Below are positions 6,558 to 14,712 of a stretch of 38,025 bases of DNA, piece after piece (positions within the stretch are counted from its first letter, which is position 1; every line of letters starts with the position of its first letter). Under the pieces are notes generated by a model, which had not been told where the DNA came from, made no database searches, and was given only the letters and a program-made list of their open reading frames with translations. The translations under genes were made by a program, and so were the position numbers. The stretch comes from Actinomycetota bacterium (lineage in GTDB: Bacteria; Actinomycetota; Actinomycetes; Actinomycetales; Microbacteriaceae): the NCBI GenBank assembly GCA_030838475.1, contig JAUZFP010000031.1, positions 1-38,025 of the forward strand. Reading direction: 5' to 3'.

Positions 6558-9457
6558 GCGAGTGCGTCCTTTCGGTCGAGAACGGAGAGTCTGAGGTCGT
6601 CGAGGTCGAGGTTCACGACCTCGCGGCTGAGAGCGGGAGTGCGGCGAGGCGCGACCGGAGTGCCGAGCACGATCGTCGTCGTTGCCGGCGCCAGTCGGTC
6701 GAGCGCCCGGAGGAATTCCGCCTCGTCGGTCGGGTCCGCGAATGCATCGAGAAGATCGAGCATGACCACGGGCGTGTGCTCGGCCAGCGCGACTGCAGCG
6801 AGGGCGACCGCTCGCTCGAGTTGGGGCAGCTGCTCGATGCCCGCCCTGCCGGGAATGCTGTGGCCGTCACCCAGCACGGCGTCGACCCGCGCCAGCCAGG
6901 TGCGCGCCCGGCGACGGACGGCGAACGCGCGGTACCAGGGCTGGGTGAGGCGGAGCCGTTCGACGAGGAGTTCGGCGATCCCGACGCGTACCTCGGCCCG
7001 GTCCGTGCCTCCGATGTCTTCGAGTGCGACCAGTCGCACAACGCTCGCGCTCTCCGAGGGAAGCGGATGTCCACCCACCTGGGCACGGCCGGCCACGGCA
7101 TCGAGGCGGCCGGACAGGGTGGCCGCCAGCAGGCGACGATCGGCTCCCTGCCCGCTGACGAGCACGAGCGCCCCCGGCGCAATGCCGAGAGTGAGGGGAC
7201 CAACCAGTCGGCGTCCGGACCCGGCGACGAGCCCGGACGTGGTGATGATCTGCCCCGCGCACTGACCAGACGCCCAGCTCACGGCATCCCGATGCTCACG
7301 TAGCTTCTCGCCTTCAATGTCGACGTTGGGGAGAATGCGGCCAAGCCATTTCGGCATCCACCACGCTGCCCTGCCGAGCAGCGCCATGGCAGCGGGAACC
7401 AGCGTCATCCGCACCAGGAACGCGTCGGCAAGGATTCCTACCGCGAGGCCGAGGGCCATCGCCTTGATGATGCCTGCGCCATCGGGGATGAAAGAGGCGA
7501 AGACAAAGAACATGATGAGCGCGGCGGCGGTAACGACCCGTGCCGCGCCCGAGAATCCTTTGACGATCGCCTTCTTCGCGTCACCGGTGTGCACGAAAGT
7601 CTCGCGCATCCCGGAGACGAGGAACACCTCGTAGTCCATGGCCAGGCCGAAGAGCACGGCCATGAGGAGGATGGGAAGGAAGCTCAGGATGGGTCCGGGA
7701 ATCACGCCGAGCGCGTCGGAGAACCAGCCCCACTGGAATATCGCGACCACGACTCCGAATGAGGTGAATACCGACAGGAGAAATCCGATCGCCGCCTTGA
7801 TGGGCACGAAGACGGAGCGGAACACCATCATGAGCAGCAGGATCGACAGGCCGACGACGATCAGCCCAAATGGCAGGAGGGCGCTGTTGAGCCGCTGCGA
7901 GATGTCGATCTGTACCGCGGTTGCGCCCGTCACCTGGAGCGGCGTGTGCCATTTCTGGTCGACGGTCTTCGACAGGCCGCGAATCTCGTTGACGAGGGCG
8001 GTGGTCGTGGGCGAGGTCGGCGCGCTCGACGGGATGACCTGCAGGATGGCGGTATCGAAGGTTGCGTTGGGCAGACCCTGACTCACGTAGCTGACGTCGG
8101 GCAGCTTCTGCAGGTCCGCGCGAATGGCCGCAAGATCGGGCATGATCGCCGTCGTTTGAGTGATGTCGACGAGAACGATGAGCGGTCCGTTCCGCCCAGG
8201 CCCGAACCCCTTCTCGATCATGTCGTAGGACGTGCGTGTCGTTGACCCGACGGGCTCGCTCGCGCCCGACGGAAGCGCCAGCTCGAGCGAGAAGGCGGGG
8301 ATCGCGACGATACCGAGAAGGCCGACCACGGCAACAACGGCGATGATCGGACGCCGGATCACTCGCGTGACCCAGCGCTCGCCGAGGGGCTTCCTGATCG
8401 CGCCCTCGACGGCGTTGACGCGAAGGAAGGCACGCGACCCCGGCTTCGGGATGAGCCGTCTCCCGGCGAGCCCGAGCAGGGCGGGGAGCAGGGTGGTCGA
8501 CGCGAAGATCGCGACCAGAACACCGGCGGCCGCAGCGACCCCCATCGCACTCAGGAACGGGATGCCGACAACGAGGAGACCGAGCAGGGCGATGATGACT
8601 GTCCCACCGGCGAAGACGACGGCGCTTCCGGCGGTCGCGACCGCGGTCGCTGCCGATTCCTCGACCGTCATTCCCTGCGCGAGCTGGTTTCGGTGGCGGG
8701 AAAGGATGAACAGGCCGTAGTCGATTCCGACGGCGAGGCCGATCATGAGGGCAAGGAGCGGGGTCGAGCTGCCGATGACGAGGAACTTCGAGGCGGCCAG
8801 AACACCGCCGATCGTGACGCCGATTCCGACGATTGCGGTGAGCAGGGGCATCCCGGCTGCCAGTAGGGAACCGAACGCGATGAACAGCACGATGCCGGCG
8901 AAGATCACGCCAATGCCCTCGGTGGGCGAGATGCTCACCGACGTGTCCTGGTACACCGATCCGCCGTAGCCGATCTTCATGCCCGCATCGGTCGCGATGT
9001 GACTGAGCGACTTGAGGTCCGCCAGGCTCTTCGGCGTGACATCCGACTGCTGGTGGGTGAACTGTACCTGCACGATTGCGGCGGTCTTGTTGGCGGAGAT
9101 CGCGTCAGAAGAATATTTGCCGAACGGCGAGCTCGCGTTGTCGACTCCCGAGACCTTCGCCGCCCGGGCAACGAGGTCGTCGATCGCCGATCGGTACGGC
9201 TCCTTCTCGACCGATGCCCCGTCGGGGACGGTCATCACGATCTGCGCGCTCGCGCCCGCCGCGGACGGGAACACCGCGGCGAGCCGGTCGATCGCATTCT
9301 GCGACTCCGTGCCGGGGATCGCGAACGAGTCGTTGGTCTTGCCGCCAAGGGCGACACCGCCGCCGAGAATGCCGATCATGAGAATCAGCCAGACCGCGAT
9401 CATGCGCCATGGATGACGGAACGAGAACCGGCCGAGCCGGTAGAGGAGGGTGGCCAC
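6554..9457 (-). CDS. MMPL-family RND transporter fused to a degenerate ABC-ATPase-like domain
   Basis: A 967-residue protein. Residues 1 to about 720 form a complete MMPL transporter: twelve membrane helices in two halves, each with a large extracytoplasmic domain after its first helix, and the Asp-Tyr pairs of the proton relay (GIDYGLF, D245-Y246; LAMDYEVF, D608-Y609). The remaining 240 residues are unusual. They follow the outline of an ABC ATP-binding domain, with PLTLGIAPGALVLVSG leading into a P-loop position, a helix and VVMLDLLDAF at the Walker B position (897-906). The P-loop reads SGQGADRRLL (768-777) without the GKS/T, and the signature region is IEQLPQLERAVALA. ATP hydrolysis looks impossible. 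It lies between tetR and the YhgE gene in one operon. Substrate is unknown; lipid or amphiphile export is typical for the family. Confidence 0.92.
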   Translation of the reverse strand: MATLLYRLGRFSFRHPWRMIAVWLILMIGILGGGVALGGKTNDSFAIPGTESQNAIDRLAAVFPSAAGASAQIVMTVPDGASVEKEPYRSAIDDLVARAAKVSGVDNASSPFGKYSSDAISANKTAAIVQVQFTHQQSDVTPKSLADLKSLSHIATDAGMKIGYGGSVYQDTSVSISPTEGIGVIFAGIVLFIAFGSLLAAGMPLLTAIVGIGVTIGGVLAASKFLVIGSSTPLLALMIGLAVGIDYGLFILSRHRNQLAQGMTVEESAATAVATAGSAVVFAGGTVIIALLGLLVVGIPFLSAMGVAAAAGVLVAIFASTTLLPALLGLAGRRLIPKPGSRAFLRVNAVEGAIRKPLGERWVTRVIRRPIIAVVAVVGLLGIVAIPAFSLELALPSGASEPVGSTTRTSYDMIEKGFGPGRNGPLIVLVDITQTTAIMPDLAAIRADLQKLPDVSYVSQGLPNATFDTAILQVIPSSAPTSPTTTALVNEIRGLSKTVDQKWHTPLQVTGATAVQIDISQRLNSALLPFGLIVVGLSILLLMMVFRSVFVPIKAAIGFLLSVFTSFGVVVAIFQWGWFSDALGVIPGPILSFLPILLMAVLFGLAMDYEVFLVSGMRETFVHTGDAKKAIVKGFSGAARVVTAAALIMFFVFASFIPDGAGIIKAMALGLAVGILADAFLVRMTLVPAAMALLGRAAWWMPKWLGRILPNVDIEGEKLREHRDAVSWASGQCAGQIITTSGLVAGSGRRLVGPLTLGIAPGALVLVSGQGADRRLLAATLSGRLDAVAGRAQVGGHPLPSESASVVRLVALEDIGGTDRAEVRVGIAELLVERLRLTQPWYRAFAVRRRARTWLARVDAVLGDGHSIPGRAGIEQLPQLERAVALAAVALAEHTPVVMLDLLDAFADPTDEAEFLRALDRLAPATTTIVLGTPVAPRRTPALSREVVNLDLDDLRLSVLDRKDALA

Positions 9458-9473
9458 GAGCTACTCCTGTTGG

Positions 9474-10031
9474 TTACGTGGTGCGGACTGAAACAGGCGC
9501 GAGCAGTTCGCTCACGATGGTGACGAGAGCGGCCCTGACCTCGTCAACGGGAAGGTTCTCCGACTCGCCTTGCTTGATCGAGAGAACGTAGGCGGCGCCA
9601 CCGAGAGCAATCCCGAAACGCAGTTGGTCCTCGACCGTTGCTACGGCAGAAGAGAAGAAGGTCGACAGCGTCACAACGAGAGTGTTGGCGCGATCGATGA
9701 CCGGGACGTCTTCGAGCCCGGGGCCCTGGTTGATGAACATGTGCACCTCGAGTCGGTGCGCAAGTAGGAAGTCCACAAACTGTTCGATGAAGGCACGACG
9801 CGTTTCGTCGACGAGAAGGGACCCGTCGATCGACCCGAGGATGGCATCCATTCGATCGATGGCCGGACCGATCGCCGCCTCGAGCAGCGCCTCCTTCGAG
9901 TCGAAGTGATACAGCACGCTCGACTTCGACAGTCCGGCGATCTCGGCGATGCGCTGGAGCGACGTGCCGGCGTAGCCGGCGACGGCGAACTCGTTCAGCG
10001 CGATGTCGCGAAGATCGTCATGAGTGGACAT
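9474..10031 (-). CDS. TetR-family repressor of the MMPL/YhgE operon
   Basis: A protein of about 185 residues. The N-terminal helix-turn-helix is typical of TetR (DIALNEFAVAGYAGTSLQRIAEIAGLSKSSVLYHFDSKEALLEAAI), followed by a helical ligand-binding domain with an aromatic and Met-rich stretch. Start choice is uncertain: ATG 10031 has GGAAG only two bases upstream, while GTG 10040 adds three residues and would give a nearly leaderless message. It is the first gene of tetR-MMPL-YhgE, with 16 bases to the next gene. The two palindromes at 10046-10081 directly upstream imply that it represses its own operon until a substrate of the pump is bound. Confidence 0.92.
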   Translation of the reverse strand: MSTHDDLRDIALNEFAVAGYAGTSLQRIAEIAGLSKSSVLYHFDSKEALLEAAIGPAIDRMDAILGSIDGSLLVDETRRAFIEQFVDFLLAHRLEVHMFINQGPGLEDVPVIDRANTLVVTLSTFFSSAVATVEDQLRFGIALGGAAYVLSIKQGESENLPVDEVRAALVTIVSELLAPVSVRTT

Positions 10032-10045
10032 GTCTTCCACGGTAA

Positions 10046-10081
10046 CTGACCGATCGGTCAGAGACTGTCCGATCGGTCAGT
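10046..10081. promoter_or_regulatory. Tandem TetR operators
   Basis: CTGACCGATCGGTCAG (10046-10061) is a perfect 16-bp palindrome. CTGTCCGATCGGTCAG (10065-10080) is the same site with one mismatch. Their centres are 19 bases apart, about two helical turns, so two dimers could bind on the same face. They end six bases from the GTG at 10040, overlapping the place where the promoter of tetR-MMPL-YhgE must be. Confidence 0.88.
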
Positions 10082-10133
10082 TTGCCAGCTTGCTCCCAGT
10101 GGTTTCGCAGCTAGTTGGCTCCCGAACGAGGGG

Positions 10134-11288
10134 CTAGCCGGCGGACCACAGGGCGAACGTCGCCGCCCCGACGGTCAGGGGCACGACCACGAGACCCACC
10201 CCGGCGAACCTCCACCAGGAGATTTCAACTCCTAGGGAGCGAAGCCGATGGCCCCACAGCAAGGTCGCGAGCGATGCCCACGGCGTGATCAACGGCCCTG
10301 CATTCACGCCGATCAGGAGGGCGGCGATGCGCAGCGGAGACCCCGCGGTGGACTCCAGCACCAGGTAGGCGGGCAGGTTATCGACCAGGTTCGCGGAGAC
10401 CGTTCCCACTCCCGCCAGTCGAAGCAGGGCGGGCAGTCCGTCGCCCTGGCCGGCCACCGCTGCGAGCACCGTGCCGAGACCGAGCGCACTGGCAGAGGCG
10501 ACAACGAGAAACAAGCCGCAGGCGAAAAGAACGAGCTGCCACGGAACGAGGTCCCACCTGAACACCGATCGTTTGCGGACCAGAAAGAAGACGGCGAGCG
10601 CCGTGGCCGCAGCCAGCGCGGGAATCCAGACCGGCAGCCCCGACACCAGCGCCGGCAACATCACGAGGAGGACGATCGCGGATGCCCACAGCAACACCCA
10701 GTCATCCGGCGAGTGCGGGGCGGGTGGATCGAATCGTTGGAGAAGTGGTCGTCGGTATACGAGGAACAGAACCGCACACGGCACCGCGATGGCGACGAGC
10801 GCGGGCACGATCATCAGCGCGGCAAAGCGCAGCGGCGGATAGGCCACGAGCTGGTTTGCGGCGAGCAGGTTGGTGAGGTTGGACACGGGCAGCAACAGCG
10901 ACGACGAGTTCGCCAGCCACACCGTGGTGAGCGCAAACGGCATCACGGGCAGTCCGACGGAGCGAGCGACCACGATCACAACCGGCGTGAGCAGAACCGC
11001 CGTGGTGTCCAGTGACAGGAAAATGGTCGAGACGCTCGCGAGCAGCACGACGAACAGCCACAACAGCCATGCACGACCAAGACCCCAACGTGCGAGCCGC
11101 TCCGCGATGACCGCGAACAGGCCGGCCGCGGCCGCCAACTCTGTGACGATGGTGATCGCGACGACGAATAGCAGGATGGGCCACACCCTCGCACCCAGAG
11201 CCAAAGCCGCCGCCGGAGAGAGGACGCCGGCAAGAAGCGCGACCACGCCGAGCAGCAGGAGTGCCGCCCCGAGGATCGCAATGCGCAC
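10134..11288 (-). CDS. ArsB/NhaD-superfamily (SLC13-like) permease
   Basis: A 384-residue integral membrane protein with about ten to twelve hydrophobic helices. It resembles ArsB/NhaD ion transporters: a SLDTTAVLLTPVV segment in the first half and a matching NLVDNLPAYLVLES segment in the second half, the two inverted repeats of this fold. The frame is open far upstream, but GTG 11288 is preceded by GAAGGGA at good spacing and begins directly with a membrane helix, so that start is chosen. The substrate (arsenite, sodium/proton or organic anion) cannot be decided; no arsR or arsC is adjacent. It is divergent from the YdeI-like gene and lies upstream of tetR on the same strand. Confidence 0.85.
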   Translation of the reverse strand: MRIAILGAALLLLGVVALLAGVLSPAAALALGARVWPILLFVVAITIVTELAAAAGLFAVIAERLARWGLGRAWLLWLFVVLLASVSTIFLSLDTTAVLLTPVVIVVARSVGLPVMPFALTTVWLANSSSLLLPVSNLTNLLAANQLVAYPPLRFAALMIVPALVAIAVPCAVLFLVYRRPLLQRFDPPAPHSPDDWVLLWASAIVLLVMLPALVSGLPVWIPALAAATALAVFFLVRKRSVFRWDLVPWQLVLFACGLFLVVASASALGLGTVLAAVAGQGDGLPALLRLAGVGTVSANLVDNLPAYLVLESTAGSPLRIAALLIGVNAGPLITPWASLATLLWGHRLRSLGVEISWWRFAGVGLVVVPLTVGAATFALWSAG

Positions 11289-11339
11289 ACGTGTCCCTTC
11301 GCCGACTCCTACCACTATGGCATTGCCTAGAATTCCGTC

Positions 11340-11801
11340 ATGGCAATCGAGTTTTCGAGCATCCTGCTGCAAGCCGAGGGCATGACCGCAACCGGCATCC
11401 CGCTGCCGGCCGACGTTGTCACCAAGCTGGGCGGCGCAAAGAATGCTGCCGTCACCATGAGGGTGCGCAGGGCCGGGAGTTCCGGCGACTGGTACGAGTA
11501 CCGCAGCTCGATCGCGACGCGCGGAGGCTACATCGTTGGATTCAGTGCGGCGAGTCGAGCAACTTCCGGACTTGTCGCTGGCGATCCGCTCGAGGTGACG
11601 GTCGAGCTGGACTCCGCGCCACGGACCGTCGAGATTCCGGATGACCTCCGGGATGCACTCATCGCGGCTGGGGCGCTCGACGCGTTTCGCGCCCTCTCCT
11701 ATTCGCACCAGCGAACGCACGTCGAGCCGATCGTGGCGGCCAAGGCGGCCGAGACCCGCGCTCGTCGTATCGAGAAGACTCTCGCGATACTCGCAGGCTA
11801 A
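11340..11801 (+). CDS. YdeI/OmpD-associated family protein with DUF1905 domain
   Basis: A 153-residue soluble protein. Residues 1 to about 85 form a DUF1905 beta-barrel (start FSSILLQAEGMTATGIPLPADVV, then SSIATRGGYIVGFSAASRAT). Residues about 95-150 form the YdeI/OmpD-associated helical domain (PDDLRDALIAAGALDAFRALSYSHQRTHVEPIVAAKAAETRARRIEKTLAIL). Proteins with this pair are widespread and linked loosely to stress or bacteriocin protection; the biochemical role is unknown. Its ATG lies 51 bases from the divergent permease start, so the two may share a regulatory region. Confidence 0.85.
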   Translation: MAIEFSSILLQAEGMTATGIPLPADVVTKLGGAKNAAVTMRVRRAGSSGDWYEYRSSIATRGGYIVGFSAASRATSGLVAGDPLEVTVELDSAPRTVEIPDDLRDALIAAGALDAFRALSYSHQRTHVEPIVAAKAAETRARRIEKTLAILAG

Positions 11802-11870
11802 GACGTGGTCAACCCCGTCGCGCTTGGCAGCCCCCCGGGGTACCGTTGAACCCTCACGACGGGAGTGAAC

Positions 11871-12062
11871 GTGCGCAAATTTCTTTTCAGCGGTGCCGTA
11901 CTCAGCGCCGTGTTCGGCGGCGTCAGCGCGATCCGGGCCACGCGAGAAGGACCCCGTGACTGGCGCACCGCGCTGCTCTGGGTGAGCTGGGCGGCAACCC
12001 TGGCCAGCGCAATCGGCACCGTCATCATCGACGCCCAACAGGCGGAACTGGAAGAGGACTAG
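11871..12062 (+). CDS. Small membrane protein, 63 residues
   Basis: Two in-frame GTG codons are possible. The one at 11871 is chosen because GGGAG (11861-11865) lies five bases before it, whereas the one at 11865 overlaps that site. The product starts RKFLFSGAVLSAVFGGVSAIRA, has a second hydrophobic segment LLWVSWAATLASAIGTVII, and ends acidic (QQAELEED). This suggests two short membrane helices with a charged loop (TREGPRDWRTA) between them. No family recognised. The next gene starts three bases after the stop, so the pair is an operon. Confidence 0.75.
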   Translation: MRKFLFSGAVLSAVFGGVSAIRATREGPRDWRTALLWVSWAATLASAIGTVIIDAQQAELEED

Positions 12063-12065
12063 ATC

Positions 12066-12350
12066 ATGCGAATCCCACACGGTCCCGGTGGCCTCGGAAT
12101 GATCGGCGGAATCTTCGCGGACGTCCTGGCCGGTCTGGTCTTCATCATCTGCTTCATCGTCGTCGTGGGCCTGCTGGTGGTTCTGGTCCGTTTCCTGCTC
12201 GTGGCGACGAAGGCCGCAGAGATCTACATTGCGAAGAATGGGCCGGCGCGGCCGACGGTCGAATCGACTCCGGCGGCAACTAGCCCGACCACAACGACAA
12301 CACCGGCAGCTACCCGCACGCGCGCACCGAAGGCACCCCCAACGACATAG
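12066..12350 (+). CDS. Small membrane protein with Thr/Pro/Ala-rich tail, 94 residues
   Basis: It starts three bases after the preceding stop, with GGAAGAGG inside the end of that gene as the RBS. A glycine-rich start (HGPGGLGMIGG) leads into one long membrane helix of about 30 residues (VLAGLVFIICFIVVVGLLVVLVRFLLVA). After AAEIYIAKNGP comes a disordered tail rich in Thr, Pro, Ala and basic residues. Function unknown. The tail composition resembles a flexible cytoplasmic or surface linker. Translation coupling with its neighbour suggests that the two small proteins act together. Confidence 0.75.
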   Translation: MRIPHGPGGLGMIGGIFADVLAGLVFIICFIVVVGLLVVLVRFLLVATKAAEIYIAKNGPARPTVESTPAATSPTTTTTPAATRTRAPKAPPTT

Positions 12351-12413
12351 CGCTCATGAACTGAGTACCCGGTGCCCATGGGCTCGGGAACCCGCCGTCC
12401 CTAGCCTGACTCA

Positions 12414-13181
12414 GTGCTCATACTTCTCGTCATTGGATTGCTCGCCCTCGGTGTCATGATCGGAGGCATCGCCGGCGGAATCATCACCGGCGACTGGTGG
12501 TACACGCTGGTCTGGACCGTCGCAATGGGCGTACTGGTGCTCTATCTCGTTTTCGCCGGGACGACCTATTTTCGGCGTGCGGCCAAAGGCACGGATCGTC
12601 CAGTGTCGAAACTGCCGCGACCGGCACAGTTGGCGATTGCGGTGATGCTGGTGGTCGCCGCCGCCGGCACCACGCTGATCCCGTCGGCCGCGGCCGTCGG
12701 CCGAATCGGCACCAACCAGAACATGCTCACGGGTGCCTACCAACAGGAGGCCGTCGATGCGATTGCCAAGGTTGTGGGCACGCACGAACTGGTCGACATC
12801 GACTTCTATGACAGTTACGTCATCGCCCAGGCTCCCACCAAGCCTGGCGCCGATACCTCGGACGACTACCAGTACCGGTACGGCCGGGCCGAGCGTCTAG
12901 GCCCGGAGCAGGGAGCGGCCGACACTAAGACCGCCGAATATGACGGTCGCAAGGTCGACTTCGCCCTCATCCCGAAACTCATCAAGGACGCCGAGAGGCG
13001 TACCAAGACGTCGACGCCGACGTCCCTCCATGTCTTCGTCATGCAACAGCTCGACCGGAAGGCGGGCCAGGCGCCGACCATCAACATCCAGGTGGATGAC
13101 GCATACCACTCGAACCAGGTGGACTACACCGCGCAGGGCAAATTTCTGAACGGCGTCGGCGACGCGTTCGCCGACAACTAA
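12414..13181 (+). CDS. Conserved-looking membrane protein of unknown function, 255 residues
   Basis: Three hydrophobic segments occupy residues about 2-25, 29-50 and 72-95 (LAIAVMLVVAAAGTTLIPSAAA). They are followed by a 160-residue hydrophilic domain that would lie outside the cell. That domain has many charged residues, a stretch KKTYP-like only in composition, and motifs such as DIDFYDSYVIAQAPTKPG and TINIQVDDAYHSNQVDY. No enzyme motif was recognised. Start GTG 12414 lacks a clear RBS and may be leaderless; an ATG at 12456 is an alternative. It lies 63 bases after the small-protein pair on the same strand. Its stop overlaps by four bases the stop of the convergent FadR-type gene. Confidence 0.75.
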   Translation: MLILLVIGLLALGVMIGGIAGGIITGDWWYTLVWTVAMGVLVLYLVFAGTTYFRRAAKGTDRPVSKLPRPAQLAIAVMLVVAAAGTTLIPSAAAVGRIGTNQNMLTGAYQQEAVDAIAKVVGTHELVDIDFYDSYVIAQAPTKPGADTSDDYQYRYGRAERLGPEQGAADTKTAEYDGRKVDFALIPKLIKDAERRTKTSTPTSLHVFVMQQLDRKAGQAPTINIQVDDAYHSNQVDYTAQGKFLNGVGDAFADN

Positions 13182-13918
13182 CTCAGGAATCCGCGGAGTA
13201 GCGCGCTCGACCCCTCGATGTGCTCGCTCATGGCCGCCGCCGCACCATCGGCGTCACCCGTGAGAATCGCGATCACGATGGACTCGTGCTGCTGGTTCGA
13301 GTGCGCGATATTTGCGCTCAGCAGTGGGATGCGATCGAGCAGCTCGTTCAGCCGCGAGCGGTTGTCGGCGAGCAGGGAGACCAGCGACGGCGTGCCGACA
13401 AGCTCACCGATCGTGAGATGGAGTCGCGAGTCCAGCCGGCGGTAGTCGTCGACAGACGCGGCGCTCGCATCCCGTAGTCGGGTCCAGAGCAGGTCGCGCT
13501 CCGCCGCGCTCAGCGTTCGGGCGGCCGCTGCCCGCGCTGCCCCAAGCTCGAGGATTTCGCGCAGGCCGAGAACGTCCTCGATCTCGGCCGCGTCGAGCGG
13601 CTCGGCGGTCGGGGCCGCCACAGGCACGGGATCGGTGACGAAGGTTCCGCCGTAGCGACCGCGTTTGCTGACCAGAAAGCCGGCCTCGGCGAGTTCGCGG
13701 ATCGCCTCCCGCACGGTGTCGCGACTGACCGAAAACCGTGCGGCCAGGTCGCGCTCGGCGGGCAGGGCCTCACCGGGTGCGACGATGCCGAGCCGAATCG
13801 TCTGCAGGAGCCGGGCGACGGTGTCCTCGAAGGCGTTGCCGCTGCGCACAGGGCGAAACAGTGCGCCCTCGACGACGCTCTGCGCGGGGTCGGCGCCCTC
13901 TCCGTCTCGAAGTGTCAC
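13178..13918 (-). CDS. GntR-family (FadR subfamily) regulator of the amine catabolic operon
   Basis: A 246-residue protein. The N-terminal winged HTH (ARLLQTIRLGIVAPGEALPAERDLAARFSVSRDTVREAIRELAEAGFL) is followed by a helical FCD domain. The FCD metal-site positions appear filled: DSRLHLTIG, then SNQQHES and MSEHIEG. The start is GTG 13918, which overlaps the TGA of the SDR gene (GTGA). The frame stays open upstream inside the SDR gene, but that sequence has no regulator features. As last gene of the GS-like/amidotransferase/ALDH/SDR operon, it most likely senses a pathway intermediate and controls this operon and the divergent permease gene. Confidence 0.88.
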   Translation of the reverse strand: MTLRDGEGADPAQSVVEGALFRPVRSGNAFEDTVARLLQTIRLGIVAPGEALPAERDLAARFSVSRDTVREAIRELAEAGFLVSKRGRYGGTFVTDPVPVAAPTAEPLDAAEIEDVLGLREILELGAARAAAARTLSAAERDLLWTRLRDASAASVDDYRRLDSRLHLTIGELVGTPSLVSLLADNRSRLNELLDRIPLLSANIAHSNQQHESIVIAILTGDADGAAAAMSEHIEGSSALLRGFLS

Positions 13919-14703
13919 AGCGGGGTGACGTATGCCGAACTGATGCCACCGTCCACGAGGAAGGTCGACGCGGTGATGAAGCTGGCGTCGTCGCTGGCCA
14001 GGAACGCGACCGCCGCGGCCAGCTCCTCGGGTTCGGCAAATCGACCCTTGGGAATGTGGACGAGTCGGCGCTGGGCACGCTCCGGATCCTTGGCGAACAA
14101 CTCCTGGAGCAACGGAGTGTTGACGGGGCCCGGGCACAGCGCGTTCACACGAATACCCTGTCGAGCGAACTGAACGCCGAGTTCCTTGGTCATGGCGAGA
14201 ACACCGCCCTTGGACGCCGTGTACGAGATCTGGCTGGTCGCCGATCCGAGCACCGCCACAAAGGATGCCGTGTTGATGATGGACCCGCTCTGCTGCTTCA
14301 CCATGTGCCGGAGCGCGGCGCGGGAGCACAGGTAGACGGACTTGAGATTGACGTCCTGCACCCTCTGCCACGCAGGCAGCTCGGTGGTCTCGATGGAGTC
14401 GTCATCGGGCGGCGAGATGCCGGCGTTGTTGAACGCGATGTCGACCGAGCCGTACGTCGCCTGCGCGGAGTCGAACAGGTTGTTGACCTCGTCCTCATCG
14501 GTCACATCCACTTGCACGAAGAGCCCGTCGACCAGCTTCGCGGCAGCTTCGCCCGCCTCGGCGTTGAAGTCGCCGATCACGACGATCGCGCCCTCGGCAG
14601 CAAACCGCTTCGCCGTGGCCAGGCCGATACCGCTCGCGCCGCCGGTGATGACCGCGACCTTTCCCTTGAGGCGCTGCGTGAGGTCGATCTTCGCGATTGT
14701 CAT
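13915..14703 (-). CDS. SDR-family dehydrogenase (proposed gamma-glutamylethanolamide oxidation)
   Basis: A 262-residue classical short-chain dehydrogenase. The cofactor motif is TGGASGIG (20-27), NNAG is at 92-95, the catalytic Ser is in INTAS (S147), and YTASK gives Y161 and K165. The acidic residue after strand 2 (GDFNAE) favours NAD over NADP. The C-terminal end DGGISSAYVTPL is typical. It lies between the aldehyde dehydrogenase and the FadR-type regulator, with a GTGA overlap to the latter. In the pathway proposed for the cluster it would oxidise the alcohol group of gamma-glutamylethanolamide to the aldehyde. That step is needed for ethanolamine but not for putrescine. The same neighbour order occurs in M. 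tuberculosis around Rv2857c. Confidence 0.88.
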   Translation of the reverse strand: MTIAKIDLTQRLKGKVAVITGGASGIGLATAKRFAAEGAIVVIGDFNAEAGEAAAKLVDGLFVQVDVTDEDEVNNLFDSAQATYGSVDIAFNNAGISPPDDDSIETTELPAWQRVQDVNLKSVYLCSRAALRHMVKQQSGSIINTASFVAVLGSATSQISYTASKGGVLAMTKELGVQFARQGIRVNALCPGPVNTPLLQELFAKDPERAQRRLVHIPKGRFAEPEELAAAVAFLASDDASFITASTFLVDGGISSAYVTPL

Positions 14704-14712
14704 GTGGTTCCT

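Noticed and set aside
11289-12080. A 264-residue N-terminal extension of the ArsB/NhaD-like permease
   Set aside because: It is antisense to the YdeI-like and small-membrane-protein genes, is hydrophilic and low-complexity, and a good RBS precedes GTG 11288.
12363-12390. Hairpin around GCCCATGGGC as terminator of the small membrane protein pair
   Set aside because: The stem is bulged and no T-tract follows; too weak to call.
13919-14371. A long open frame extending the FadR-type regulator N-terminally by about 150 residues
   Set aside because: The extension lies antisense-free but out of frame over the SDR gene and has no regulator homology; the GTG at 13918 overlapping the SDR stop gives the normal family length.
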